Assembly: GCA_021803845.1 (NCBI GenBank)
Contig: JAJZLA010000067.1
Coordinates: 1 to 7,558 of the forward strand
DNA: 7,558 nt
Direction of reading: 5' to 3'
Source of the DNA: a bacterium
GTDB lineage: Bacteria; SZUA-79; Acidulodesulfobacterales; Acidulodesulfobacteraceae
Position 1 is the stretch's first letter. Every line of letters begins with the position of its first letter. The position numbers and the translations under genes are program-made. Below, piece after piece: positions 1-4,668 of the stretch. Under the pieces are notes generated by a model. It made no database searches. It was not told where the DNA came from and was given only the letters and a program-made list of their open reading frames with translations.

Positions 1-148
1 CGATATCCCGAATTTCATAGCGATAGACAATAGAGGCAATGTCTGGACGGCAAATAGCGGGGATGGAACGGTAACTAAAATTGGCGGTGCAACTAAGGGA
101 AAAGAGTTTTTTCCATATAATGGACCTGTTTGGCAGGGTAGTTTTTAA
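1..148 (+). CDS. C-terminal fragment of an NHL/Vgb-like beta-propeller protein
   Basis: Reading from base 2, the frame is open for 48 codons and stops at TAA 146-148, so this is the 3' end of a gene that begins before the window. The fragment has the pattern IAIDNRGNVWTANSGDGTV, followed by TKIGG. This is a typical blade of NHL-repeat or streptogramin-lyase (Vgb)-like beta-propellers, in which a short Asp-Asn/Gly turn precedes Gly-Asn-hydrophobic-Trp and an Asn-x-Gly-x-Gly turn. Such proteins are often exported and bind ligands or act as scaffolds. The fragment cannot show the substrate or location. It ends 40 bases before the sulfur cluster, with no clear terminator between, so co-transcription is possible but unsupported. 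Family assignment rests on one blade. Confidence 0.6.
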   Translation, partial: DIPNFIAIDNRGNVWTANSGDGTVTKIGGATKGKEFFPYNGPVWQGSF

Positions 149-188
149 TTTTTAATTTAATATAAATATTTAAAACGGAGGGATTTAA

Positions 189-449
189 ATGGCTGAAGAC
201 AAAAATTTAGGGGAAGTTAAGCCGGATGAAAAGCTTGACGTAACGGGGGAGACATGCCCCATTCCGGAAACTATGGCGCATAAAAGGCTTAAAAAGATGT
301 CGGTAGGACAGGTTCTGGAGGTTTATACCGACCATGCGGCGGCGGTAGAAAATTCTTTCCCGTCTATGCTCAATAAATTGAACTACCCTTATTGCGTTAC
401 AAAAATAGCGCCTGGGGAGTTTATCATTAAAATTAAGAAAACAAGCTGA
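189..449 (+). CDS. TusA-family sulfur carrier (YeeD/SirA-like)
   Basis: This is an 86-residue TusA/SirA/YedF-type protein. The family signature Cys-Pro-x-Pro is at residues 23-26 (TCPIPE), after the usual LDVTGE strand. The following helix (MAHKRLKKM) and the strand with GQVLEVYTDH match the two-layer alpha/beta fold. Family members carry sulfur as a persulfide on the CPxP cysteine and pass it between cytoplasmic partners. There is a second cysteine at residue 69. About 12 charged residues precede the domain, slightly more than in E. coli TusA. The start is well supported: GGAGGGA at 177-183 lies 5 bases before ATG 189. The next gene encodes a YeeE/YedE transporter. The TusA-YeeE pairing is known in E. 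coli (yeeD-yeeE, thiosulfate uptake) and in selenium-linked yedF-yedE pairs, so thiosulfate or other sulfane sulfur is the likeliest cargo and selenium an alternative. Confidence 0.9.
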   Translation: MAEDKNLGEVKPDEKLDVTGETCPIPETMAHKRLKKMSVGQVLEVYTDHAAAVENSFPSMLNKLNYPYCVTKIAPGEFIIKIKKTS

Positions 450-468
450 AAATGCAGCTTTGATTTTT
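443..468 (+). terminator. Weak hairpin with T-run after the TusA-like gene
   Basis: A 6-bp stem pairs AAGCTG (443-448) with CAGCTT (455-460) around a 6-base loop and is followed by TGATTTTT. The stem overlaps the stop codon of the TusA-like gene. It is short, so at most partial termination that lowers expression of the downstream transporter relative to the carrier is plausible. Confidence 0.3.
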
Positions 469-508
469 AAAATTTAATTTAAAATAATTTATAAGGAGAA
501 ACCAATTT

Positions 509-1687
509 ATGAATCCCTATTTTATCGAATACTCTATAATAGGAATTGCGGGGTTGATTTTCGGAGTGGCGCTGGAACGCGGCAGAATGTGTTTCGTCCT
601 CGCTACTAATAATATTTTTACTGCCGGCGATACCAAGATATTGGAAGGTATTTTGTGGGCGTTCGGGATATCGGTTCTTGCTTTCGGCATCGTAGAATCT
701 CTTGGGATAATTCCCGTGCATGCCGCAATTCAAGGTGTTTTTCCTATGGGTTGGTATGACCTTGTAGGTGCTCTTTTATTCGGATTCGGCATAGGAATTT
801 GCGGCGCCTGTATGAGCGGATTAATATTCAGGGCTGCTTCGGGGTTTACGCAAAACTGGATGCAATTATTCGGAATACTTGCCGGAACTATATTTTTTGC
901 CTTTATAATCTTTCCGATGACCAATTTTCTTTACTGGATTTTACATACTATCCCGTGGCTTAGCATAAAACCGGGCATTTCGGATTATATTCCGCATGAA
1001 TGGTTTGGCGATGCGGCATGGGGACCCTTTGTCGTTGCTTTAATATTCGGCGGGTTTTTCCTTATCTTAGGGTTATATTTAACGAAGAGGAGGTTTAAAA
1101 AAATCAGCAATGAGCGCGGCGAAAATTATAAAGAGCCTATTATAACATGGAATATGCTGAAATTTAAAGAACCTTATTCTCCGAGGCTTGGCGGATTATT
1201 GTTTGCGGTTGTTGCGATAATAGTTTTGTTTGCCTCTTATTATACCGTCCATAAGGCGGCGTATTTGGGAGTAACGACTCCTTACGGCAGTTTTGACACT
1301 TATATTTTGGCCCCGTTTATAAATTTATACAATGTGGTGGGACCTTATAAAGCTTCATTTTTACCAAAAATATCGTCCAATTGGTTTCAAATCGTTCCGG
1401 TTGCAATACCTATGACATTTCTTGTGATATGCACATTTGCGGGAGCTACTATTACCGCCATATTAGGCGGTGAATTCAAATGGAGGGTTCCAAGAAGAAA
1501 AATGATGTTTGTTCAAAATTTTGCCGGAGGAATTCTTACAGGAGTAGGCGCAAGAATTGCATTAGGCTGTAACATAGGAACTTTATGGTCGGGGTTTCTA
1601 ATGTTTTCATGGGCGGGAGTTTTATTTTTGCCTACGCTTGTGCTGGGGATGTATCTTGCTCTTAAGTTTCAGGAGCTTGTGTGGTAA
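509..1687 (+). CDS. YeeE/YedE-family sulfur (thiosulfate-type) membrane transporter
   Basis: This 392-residue polytopic inner-membrane protein has about nine hydrophobic segments. All three family cysteine motifs are present: ERGRMCF (Cys28), GICGACMSG (Cys98 and Cys101) and ARIALGCNIG (Cys354). In the structurally studied YeeE from Spirochaeta thermophila, three conserved cysteines line the path proposed to relay thiosulfate across the membrane. Here Cys28, Cys101 and Cys354 occupy those motifs. Cys98 is an extra thiol where many relatives have small residues, giving Cys-x-x-Cys. A basic loop (KRRFKK, near residue 190) and a long loop around residues 255-290 separate two halves that look like a duplication. 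AAGGAGAA at 493-500 precedes ATG 509. The immediate TusA-like neighbour suggests that imported sulfur is handed to it. YedE homologues are also linked to selenium use, so the substrate is inferred. Confidence 0.92.
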   Translation: MNPYFIEYSIIGIAGLIFGVALERGRMCFVLATNNIFTAGDTKILEGILWAFGISVLAFGIVESLGIIPVHAAIQGVFPMGWYDLVGALLFGFGIGICGACMSGLIFRAASGFTQNWMQLFGILAGTIFFAFIIFPMTNFLYWILHTIPWLSIKPGISDYIPHEWFGDAAWGPFVVALIFGGFFLILGLYLTKRRFKKISNERGENYKEPIITWNMLKFKEPYSPRLGGLLFAVVAIIVLFASYYTVHKAAYLGVTTPYGSFDTYILAPFINLYNVVGPYKASFLPKISSNWFQIVPVAIPMTFLVICTFAGATITAILGGEFKWRVPRRKMMFVQNFAGGILTGVGARIALGCNIGTLWSGFLMFSWAGVLFLPTLVLGMYLALKFQELVW

Positions 1688-1731
1688 ATATAATAAATTT
1701 ATTTTACTAAATTATGGAGGTTTAACCGAAA

Positions 1732-2019
1732 ATGGCTAAGAAGAAGAATCATAACTGGTGCGGAATTTCATTTATAGCCGCATACGGATTATTTACTATA
1801 TATGCTTCGTCTATTTTGAGTTATTTAAATAACGGCAAAGAAATAGGAAAATTATCCGGTACGGCTATCAGCGGAATAAAACAAAGCTTTATATTATTCG
1901 GCTTCATTTTCATCGGGATTGCAATAGTGCTGTTCTTAAGGGAGTATATATTTAAATCCGGCATTAAAGAAGCCGGAGACACGGAAAGCGGGGTGGCTCC
2001 GCATTATTTTAAGAAGTAA
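1732..2019 (+). CDS. Small two-helix membrane protein of unknown function
   Basis: This is a 95-residue protein that I do not recognise. It has a basic N-terminus (MAKKKNHNW), a first hydrophobic segment at about residues 11-31 and a second at about residues 52-69. A polar loop (NNGKEIGKLSG) joins them, and a charged tail follows that ends HYFKK. The single cysteine is Cys10, at the cytoplasmic edge of helix 1 if both ends face the cytoplasm, as the positive charges suggest. GGAGG at 1716-1720 precedes ATG 1732 with an 11-base gap, which is long but similar to other genes here. It sits 44 bases after the YeeE/YedE gene and 47 bases before the DsrE-like gene. A role as accessory subunit or membrane anchor for the transporter or relay is an inference from position alone. 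Confidence 0.75.
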   Translation: MAKKKNHNWCGISFIAAYGLFTIYASSILSYLNNGKEIGKLSGTAISGIKQSFILFGFIFIGIAIVLFLREYIFKSGIKEAGDTESGVAPHYFKK

Positions 2020-2066
2020 CGATGTCCAATAAATATTAATAATGGTAATATCGAGGAGACTGAACG

Positions 2067-2372
2067 ATGAAACTTGCACTGTTAATAACCACGGATAAAT
2101 ATAAAAATCATGTGGAAAATATCCTGAGTTCGGCAGAACGATTAGGCTATGGAATAAAATGCTTTATGATGGACGACGGCGTTAACCTGCTAAACGACGC
2201 AGACTATATTTACAAATTAAAAGAAGCAAATGCCCATGTTTCGTTATGCGAATATTCATGCAGCATAAGAAACATAAATGACAAGGTGGAGGGTTTTGAG
2301 TATGCCTCTCAATATGAAAATGCAACCATCATGAACGAATTAAAAGCCGAAGACAGGCTGCTGGTGTTTTGA
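2067..2372 (+). CDS. DsrE-like sulfur-relay protein
   Basis: This 101-residue protein has DsrE/TusD-family features. It starts with a hydrophobic strand (KLALLITTDKY), has a helix (ENILSSAERLG), then a strand leading into FMMDDGVNLL (residues 33-42), matching the family's hydrophobic-x-Asp-Gly-Val segment. It next has VSLCEYSCSIRNI (residues 58-70), where DsrE proteins carry their active cysteine. Cys61 best fits the sulfur-accepting position. Cys65 gives a Cys-x3-Cys pair, and Cys32 lies before the DDGV segment. DsrE/TusD subunits take sulfur from TusA and work in a DsrEFH/TusBCD complex with DsrC/TusE in the cytoplasm. GAGGAGA lies just upstream, at about 2053-2059. It is followed by two more small DsrEFH-like genes, consistent with a three-subunit set. 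No DsrC/TusE gene is visible in the window. Confidence 0.75.
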   Translation: MKLALLITTDKYKNHVENILSSAERLGYGIKCFMMDDGVNLLNDADYIYKLKEANAHVSLCEYSCSIRNINDKVEGFEYASQYENATIMNELKAEDRLLVF

Positions 2373-2376
2373 TTAT

Positions 2377-2403
2377 AACTGATTGCGTCAGTTTAATTTA
2401 TTT
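2377..2403 (+). terminator. Weak hairpin between the DsrE-like and DsrF-like genes
   Basis: AACTGA (2377-2382) pairs with TCAGTT (2388-2393) around TTGCG and is followed by a T-rich stretch (TAATTTATTTA). With only six base pairs and a broken T-run, it is a candidate attenuator or mRNA-processing site at best. The next gene has only a poor ribosome-binding site (GGGG at 2416-2419). Confidence 0.25.
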
Positions 2404-2430
2404 ATAATTTAAAATGGGGTATAATTAGAC

Positions 2431-2703
2431 ATGGTTAAAAAAATTGCCGTCCTTGTCCGCGACAGGCAGGCAGAAGCTCTTAGAATGTCAGGTGGCTTGA
2501 CATTGCTTGACGACGAGGTTAATGTTTATGTTCTCGACAGGAAACTTGAAAGCAATAAGGTTATAGATAAGCATCTCGACATGGTTCGGAATATGCTTGA
2601 GATACCGATGTTTACAAACTGCAAAGATAATCCGTACGATTATTTAACAGACGAGGATTTAGCTAATAAATTGCTTGATTATGATATTGTAATACCTTAT
2701 TAA
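2431..2703 (+). CDS. Small DsrE/F-superfamily-like protein (putative DsrF/TusC role)
   Basis: This 90-residue cytoplasmic protein opens with KKIAVLVRDRQAEALRMSGG, followed by LTLLDDEVNVYVLDRKL (residues 23-39). This is a strand-helix-strand layout like DsrE/F proteins, in which a helix with EALR-x-x-x-GLTL precedes the second strand. The C-terminal half has LTDEDLANKLLDYDIVIPY, resembling the family's last helix and strand. The only cysteine is Cys64 (FTNCKD), which does not sit where DsrE or DsrF place their conserved cysteine, so a catalytic role is uncertain. The ribosome-binding site before ATG 2431 is weak (GGGG about 11 bases upstream). Its position between DsrE-like and DsrH-like genes argues for the middle subunit of a heteromeric relay complex. 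The family call is tentative and rests on pattern and position. Confidence 0.55.
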   Translation: MVKKIAVLVRDRQAEALRMSGGLTLLDDEVNVYVLDRKLESNKVIDKHLDMVRNMLEIPMFTNCKDNPYDYLTDEDLANKLLDYDIVIPY

Positions 2704-2725
2704 ATTTTTTGGAGACTTTTAAAAC

Positions 2726-2899
2726 ATGAAAATACTTCATATCCTCAAAAGAGAACCGTCGGAGACGGAAAGAACAATTATTGATATTCATTCTAAATCA
2801 AATGAAATTACGGTTTTTAAGCTTTATTCAGACGATGCTTTCAGTTACGATGATTTGTTGAAAAAGGTTGCCGAGCATGATAAGGTATTTTGCTGGTAA
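2726..2899 (+). CDS. Very short DsrH/TusB-like protein (57 aa)
   Basis: This 57-residue open frame runs from ATG 2726 to TAA 2897-2899, with GGAGA at 2711-2715 ten bases upstream. It begins MKILHILKREP, continues with strand-like NEITVFKLYSDDA, and ends YDDLLKKVAEHDKVFCW. DsrH/TusB proteins typically start Met-hydrophobic-x-hydrophobic-Leu/Ile and end with a helix followed by Asp-x-Val-x-x-Trp-like residues, which fits both ends. It is much shorter than the ~95-100 residues of TusB or DsrH, as if the middle were deleted. It lacks the cysteine found near residue 20 of Allochromatium DsrH; its only cysteine is Cys56, the penultimate residue. It lies 22 bases after the DsrF-like gene and 36 bases before the rhodanese gene. 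The coding call is firm. The family call is an inference from the termini and synteny. Confidence 0.65.
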   Translation: MKILHILKREPSETERTIIDIHSKSNEITVFKLYSDDAFSYDDLLKKVAEHDKVFCW

Positions 2900-2925
2900 T
2901 AATAAAAAAAATTAATTTAAAAAAT

Positions 2926-2929
2926 GGAG
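2926..2929 (+). promoter_or_regulatory. Ribosome-binding site that sets the rhodanese start
   Basis: GGAG at 2926-2929 ends six bases before ATG 2936. The alternative in-frame ATG at 2924 overlaps this site and has only A/T-rich sequence upstream. The downstream ATG also begins exactly at the charged N-region of the signal peptide. Confidence 0.7.
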
Positions 2930-2935
2930 AAAAAC

Positions 2936-3493
2936 ATGAAAAGAATTATTTTTTTGAGTATGTTTTTTTTACTGATTTTGAGCGGTATATCTTATGCGCA
3001 GGGAATGATGAAAGGGCATAAGAACGCCGGCTGTATTGGAACATTTAACCGTATGCTGGCAAAAAGGGCGTATAATGCACTTAATCCGCATCATGTAGGG
3101 GTAAAGCCCAATGCGGTTGCAGTGGTCGGTGTGCCTCAGATAATGGCTCCCGCTCTTTATAAAGAATATGTGACGGGACACAATAGTAAGCATTATTATC
3201 TTTTAGATGTAAGGGAGCATCTGGCTTTTGTAAAAATGGGCCACATATCCGGCGCGCATAATATCCCACTTCAAGTGCTTTTTACGCCGAAATATTTAAA
3301 AATGCTTCCAAAAAACCGCACGATAATATCTATATGTTATGTAGGGCAGTGGGAATCAATGGCGGCCGGATTACTTGCCACTATGGGCTATCATGTTAAA
3401 ATATTAAGATTCGGAATGTCTTCGTGGAATCCGAAAATAGACTTGCTTCACCGCAATAAAGTGGCATTCGGAAATTTTGCTTTAGCTCATTAA
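2936..3493 (+). CDS. Exported single-domain rhodanese (sulfurtransferase)
   Basis: This is 185 residues from ATG 2936. Residues 1-21 (MKRIIFLSMFF...SYA) form a Sec signal peptide with likely cleavage after Ala21, so the protein should be periplasmic. The rhodanese domain spans roughly residues 75-175. It has the Asp-Val-Arg strand (LLDVREH, Asp91-Arg93), the GHISGAHNIPL motif (102-112) and an active-site loop CYVGQWES starting at Cys134. The loop has the six-residue length typical of sulfur-transferring rhodaneses. Family members move sulfane sulfur (thiosulfate, polysulfide, persulfide) through a persulfide on this cysteine. Between the signal peptide and the domain lies an unusual segment with KNAGCIG (Cys33), a motif echoed at the C-termini of the next two exported proteins. 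This context suggests a periplasmic sulfur donor or acceptor feeding the YeeE-type transporter; the direction of flow cannot be read from sequence. Confidence 0.88.
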   Translation: MKRIIFLSMFFLLILSGISYAQGMMKGHKNAGCIGTFNRMLAKRAYNALNPHHVGVKPNAVAVVGVPQIMAPALYKEYVTGHNSKHYYLLDVREHLAFVKMGHISGAHNIPLQVLFTPKYLKMLPKNRTIISICYVGQWESMAAGLLATMGYHVKILRFGMSSWNPKIDLLHRNKVAFGNFALAH

Positions 3494-3543
3494 TAAAAAT
3501 ATTTAAATATTAAACAAAAGTTTGCTGAATATAGTAAATAATA

Positions 3544-3553
3544 AAGGAGGTGA
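3544..3553 (+). promoter_or_regulatory. Strong Shine-Dalgarno site for the AGC-tailed peptide
   Basis: AAGGAGGTGA is complementary over ten bases to the usual 3' end of 16S rRNA, the strongest site in the window. A GTG at 3550 lies inside it and so cannot be the start. ATG 3565, eleven bases downstream, gives a clean signal peptide. Strong initiation suggests that the small exported protein is made in large amounts. Confidence 0.7.
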
Positions 3554-3564
3554 AAAATATAATA

Positions 3565-3813
3565 ATGAAAAAATCTATTAATACCTTTTTAACCATTGCA
3601 GCTGTCTTTATGCTCTCTATCGGTTTCAGCGCTATCTCCGGCGGAAACGCGGCGGCCGCTTCTTATAGCGGAAACATGAAAATAAGCGGAAATATGCATA
3701 TGGGCGCAAATATCGGATACGTGGGCAGCTCTCAGAAAAAATCAAAGAAAAAAGACAGCGGAAGCAGCAAAGCAAAATCTAAGTTAAATAAAATGGGCGC
3801 CGGTTGCCTGTAA
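3565..3813 (+). CDS. Exported short basic peptide with C-terminal AGC cysteine
   Basis: This is an 82-residue protein that I do not recognise. Residues 1-32 look like a Sec signal peptide: MKKS, a hydrophobic core (TFLTIAAVFMLSIGFSAI), then NAAAA with likely cleavage near residue 31 or 32. The mature part of about 50 residues has a short repeat (SGNMKISGNMHMG), a Gly-rich stretch, and a Lys/Ser-rich tail (residues 55-76, nine Lys) that is probably disordered. It ends NKMGAGCL. The only cysteine is Cys81, next to last. A lone cysteine at the end of a flexible arm recalls SoxY, whose C-terminal Gly-Gly-Cys-Gly carries sulfur intermediates, though nothing else matches SoxY. Its place after a periplasmic rhodanese makes a sulfur- or thiol-carrier role attractive; a metal-binding or surface-binding peptide is possible. 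Function is inference; the coding call is solid. Confidence 0.75.
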   Translation: MKKSINTFLTIAAVFMLSIGFSAISGGNAAAASYSGNMKISGNMHMGANIGYVGSSQKKSKKKDSGSSKAKSKLNKMGAGCL

Positions 3814-3820
3814 ATTAAAA

Positions 3821-3868
3821 ATTACAGAAAGGTTAAAAAGAGAATAACCTTTTTAACCTTTCTGTAAT
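3821..3868 (+). terminator. Perfect 20-bp hairpin between the two AGC-tailed genes
   Basis: The arms 3821-3840 and 3849-3868 are exact reverse complements of each other, with an eight-base loop (AGAATAAC). The stem starts seven bases after the stop codon of the AGC-tailed peptide. There is no T-run directly after it; the nearest is CTTTTTT at about 3891-3897. It may act as a partial terminator or as an mRNA 3' stabiliser that raises peptide expression relative to the next gene. Confidence 0.55.
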
Positions 3869-3928
3869 AAATTATTAATTATTTTCAGGGCTTTTTTAAT
3901 ATAAATAAATAATGGGGAGAAAATTAAA

Positions 3929-4456
3929 ATGCGATATTTGATAATGACAGTTTTAATATTTATTACAATTGTTTTTGCTAGCGCAGTTTATGCTGTTCCA
4001 TCCTACGCTTCTGCTTTATCTGCTAAAAAAAGCGCAGCTAAAATTGCAATGATAAGAAAATATTTCCTATCCCATACTTACGATTTCGGCCCGATTTTTT
4101 ATAAATATCATCCCGGCCCAAATTGGTATCTTCAACATATTAAAGGCTTAAGGCTTACTCCAAGCCAGTTAATAATAATTAAAAAATTAGACGCAGGAAT
4201 GATTAAAGATACTATTTTGGGAATAAAGAATCTTAAGGCCGCATACTCCAATTACAAAAAAGATTCTATGGAAGTTGCTCCAAAAATAAAAACTATTATC
4301 AACGATATAAAAAAAATAGGCAAGGCGCAAACTTACCTTGCTTATGAGATGGTGCCGTATCACCTTAAAAGCTATTCTATTTTAACGCCTTCCCAGAAAA
4401 AAATATTTAAAGAGTTAAGAATGACTAAACTAAATGCTGGATGCATGGCAAAGTGA
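3929..4456 (+). CDS. Exported LTxxQ-motif (Spy/CpxP-like) protein with C-terminal AGC cysteine
   Basis: This 175-residue protein has a signal peptide (residues 1-22, ending VYA) followed by a mostly helical, lysine-rich mature region. Two exact LTPSQ motifs at residues 76-80 and 152-156 each begin a helix, the hallmark of the LTxxQ family. Known members (Spy, CpxP) are periplasmic chaperones or stress sensors with helical-hairpin cradles. Relatives occur in metal-resistance systems, but no His/Met-rich metal site is evident here. A segment rich in aromatic residues and Pro/Gly (FGPIFYKYHPGPNWY, 53-67) precedes the first motif. The protein ends TKLNAGCMAK, with Cys172 as the only cysteine. This resembles the SKLNKMGAGCL end of the preceding peptide. 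GGGGAG at 3914-3919 precedes ATG 3929. It is the last gene of the sulfur cluster. A chaperone for, or partner of, the thiol-tailed peptide and rhodanese is plausible but unproven. Confidence 0.72.
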   Translation: MRYLIMTVLIFITIVFASAVYAVPSYASALSAKKSAAKIAMIRKYFLSHTYDFGPIFYKYHPGPNWYLQHIKGLRLTPSQLIIIKKLDAGMIKDTILGIKNLKAAYSNYKKDSMEVAPKIKTIINDIKKIGKAQTYLAYEMVPYHLKSYSILTPSQKKIFKELRMTKLNAGCMAK

Positions 4457-4481
4457 CCATAAGAGGAGAAAGAATAGTCTT

Positions 4482-4512
4482 AATCTGAAAGCAACTTTGC
4501 TTTCAGATTTTT
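4482..4512 (+). terminator. Rho-independent terminator of the sulfur cluster
   Basis: AATCTGAAAGC (4482-4492) pairs perfectly with GCTTTCAGATT (4499-4509) around the loop AACTTT. The right arm runs into TTTTT (4508-4512). It lies 25 bases after the stop codon of the LTxxQ gene and is the best terminator in the window. The gap 4457-4668 otherwise holds the queH promoter and an orphan Shine-Dalgarno-like AGAGGAGA at 4462-4469. Confidence 0.8.
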
Positions 4513-4595
4513 AAAATAGTCTGCCTGGGTCATTTAGCACCTGCTTGAATATTCGATAGGTTAGGGTTTTGTTTATTTTTTTTCCGTTAATTTAG

Positions 4596-4604
4596 TGATA
4601 TAAT
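4596..4604 (+). promoter_or_regulatory. Extended -10 promoter for queH
   Basis: TGATATAAT at 4596-4604 is a consensus extended -10 element. No good -35 box is found at 16-18 bases; TTGTTT at 4569-4574 is 24 bases away. Transcription would start near 4611, next to an ACAAATTGT near-palindrome (4611-4619). The leader to the queH ATG would be about 58 bases long. Confidence 0.5.
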
Positions 4605-4668
4605 GATAATACAAATTGTAAGCATTAATAGCGCAAAATTGCTAAATTACCAAAGTTAAAACGTTAAA

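Noticed and set aside
149..188. Promoter directly in front of the TusA-like gene
   Set aside because: TATAAA at 161-166 has no -35 partner at 16-18 bases. The true promoter may lie upstream of the window or be shared with the propeller gene.
479..924. Minus-strand open frames opposite the YeeE/YedE gene
   Set aside because: They are shadows of a clearly conserved transporter gene and show no coding features of their own.
2420..2425. TATAAT just before the DsrF-like gene as a promoter
   Set aside because: It lies only five bases before the start codon and has no -35 box at a usable distance. In such AT-rich DNA a chance match is likely.
2924..2935. Upstream in-frame ATG 2924 as rhodanese start
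   Set aside because: The GGAG site for ATG 2936 lies within this extension and there is no ribosome-binding site before 2924. ATG 2936 starts exactly at a canonical signal peptide.
3550..3564. GTG 3550 as start of the AGC-tailed peptide
   Set aside because: The GTG is part of the AAGGAGGTGA ribosome-binding site itself. ATG 3565 gives a normal MKKS signal-peptide start.
4462..4469. AGAGGAGA as ribosome-binding site of a further small gene
   Set aside because: No ATG follows within range and the terminator begins 13 bases later. It is at most a relic.
4523..4668. preQ1 riboswitch in front of queH
   Set aside because: I could not find the preQ1 aptamer core (short G/C hairpin followed by an A-rich pseudoknot strand) in the leader.
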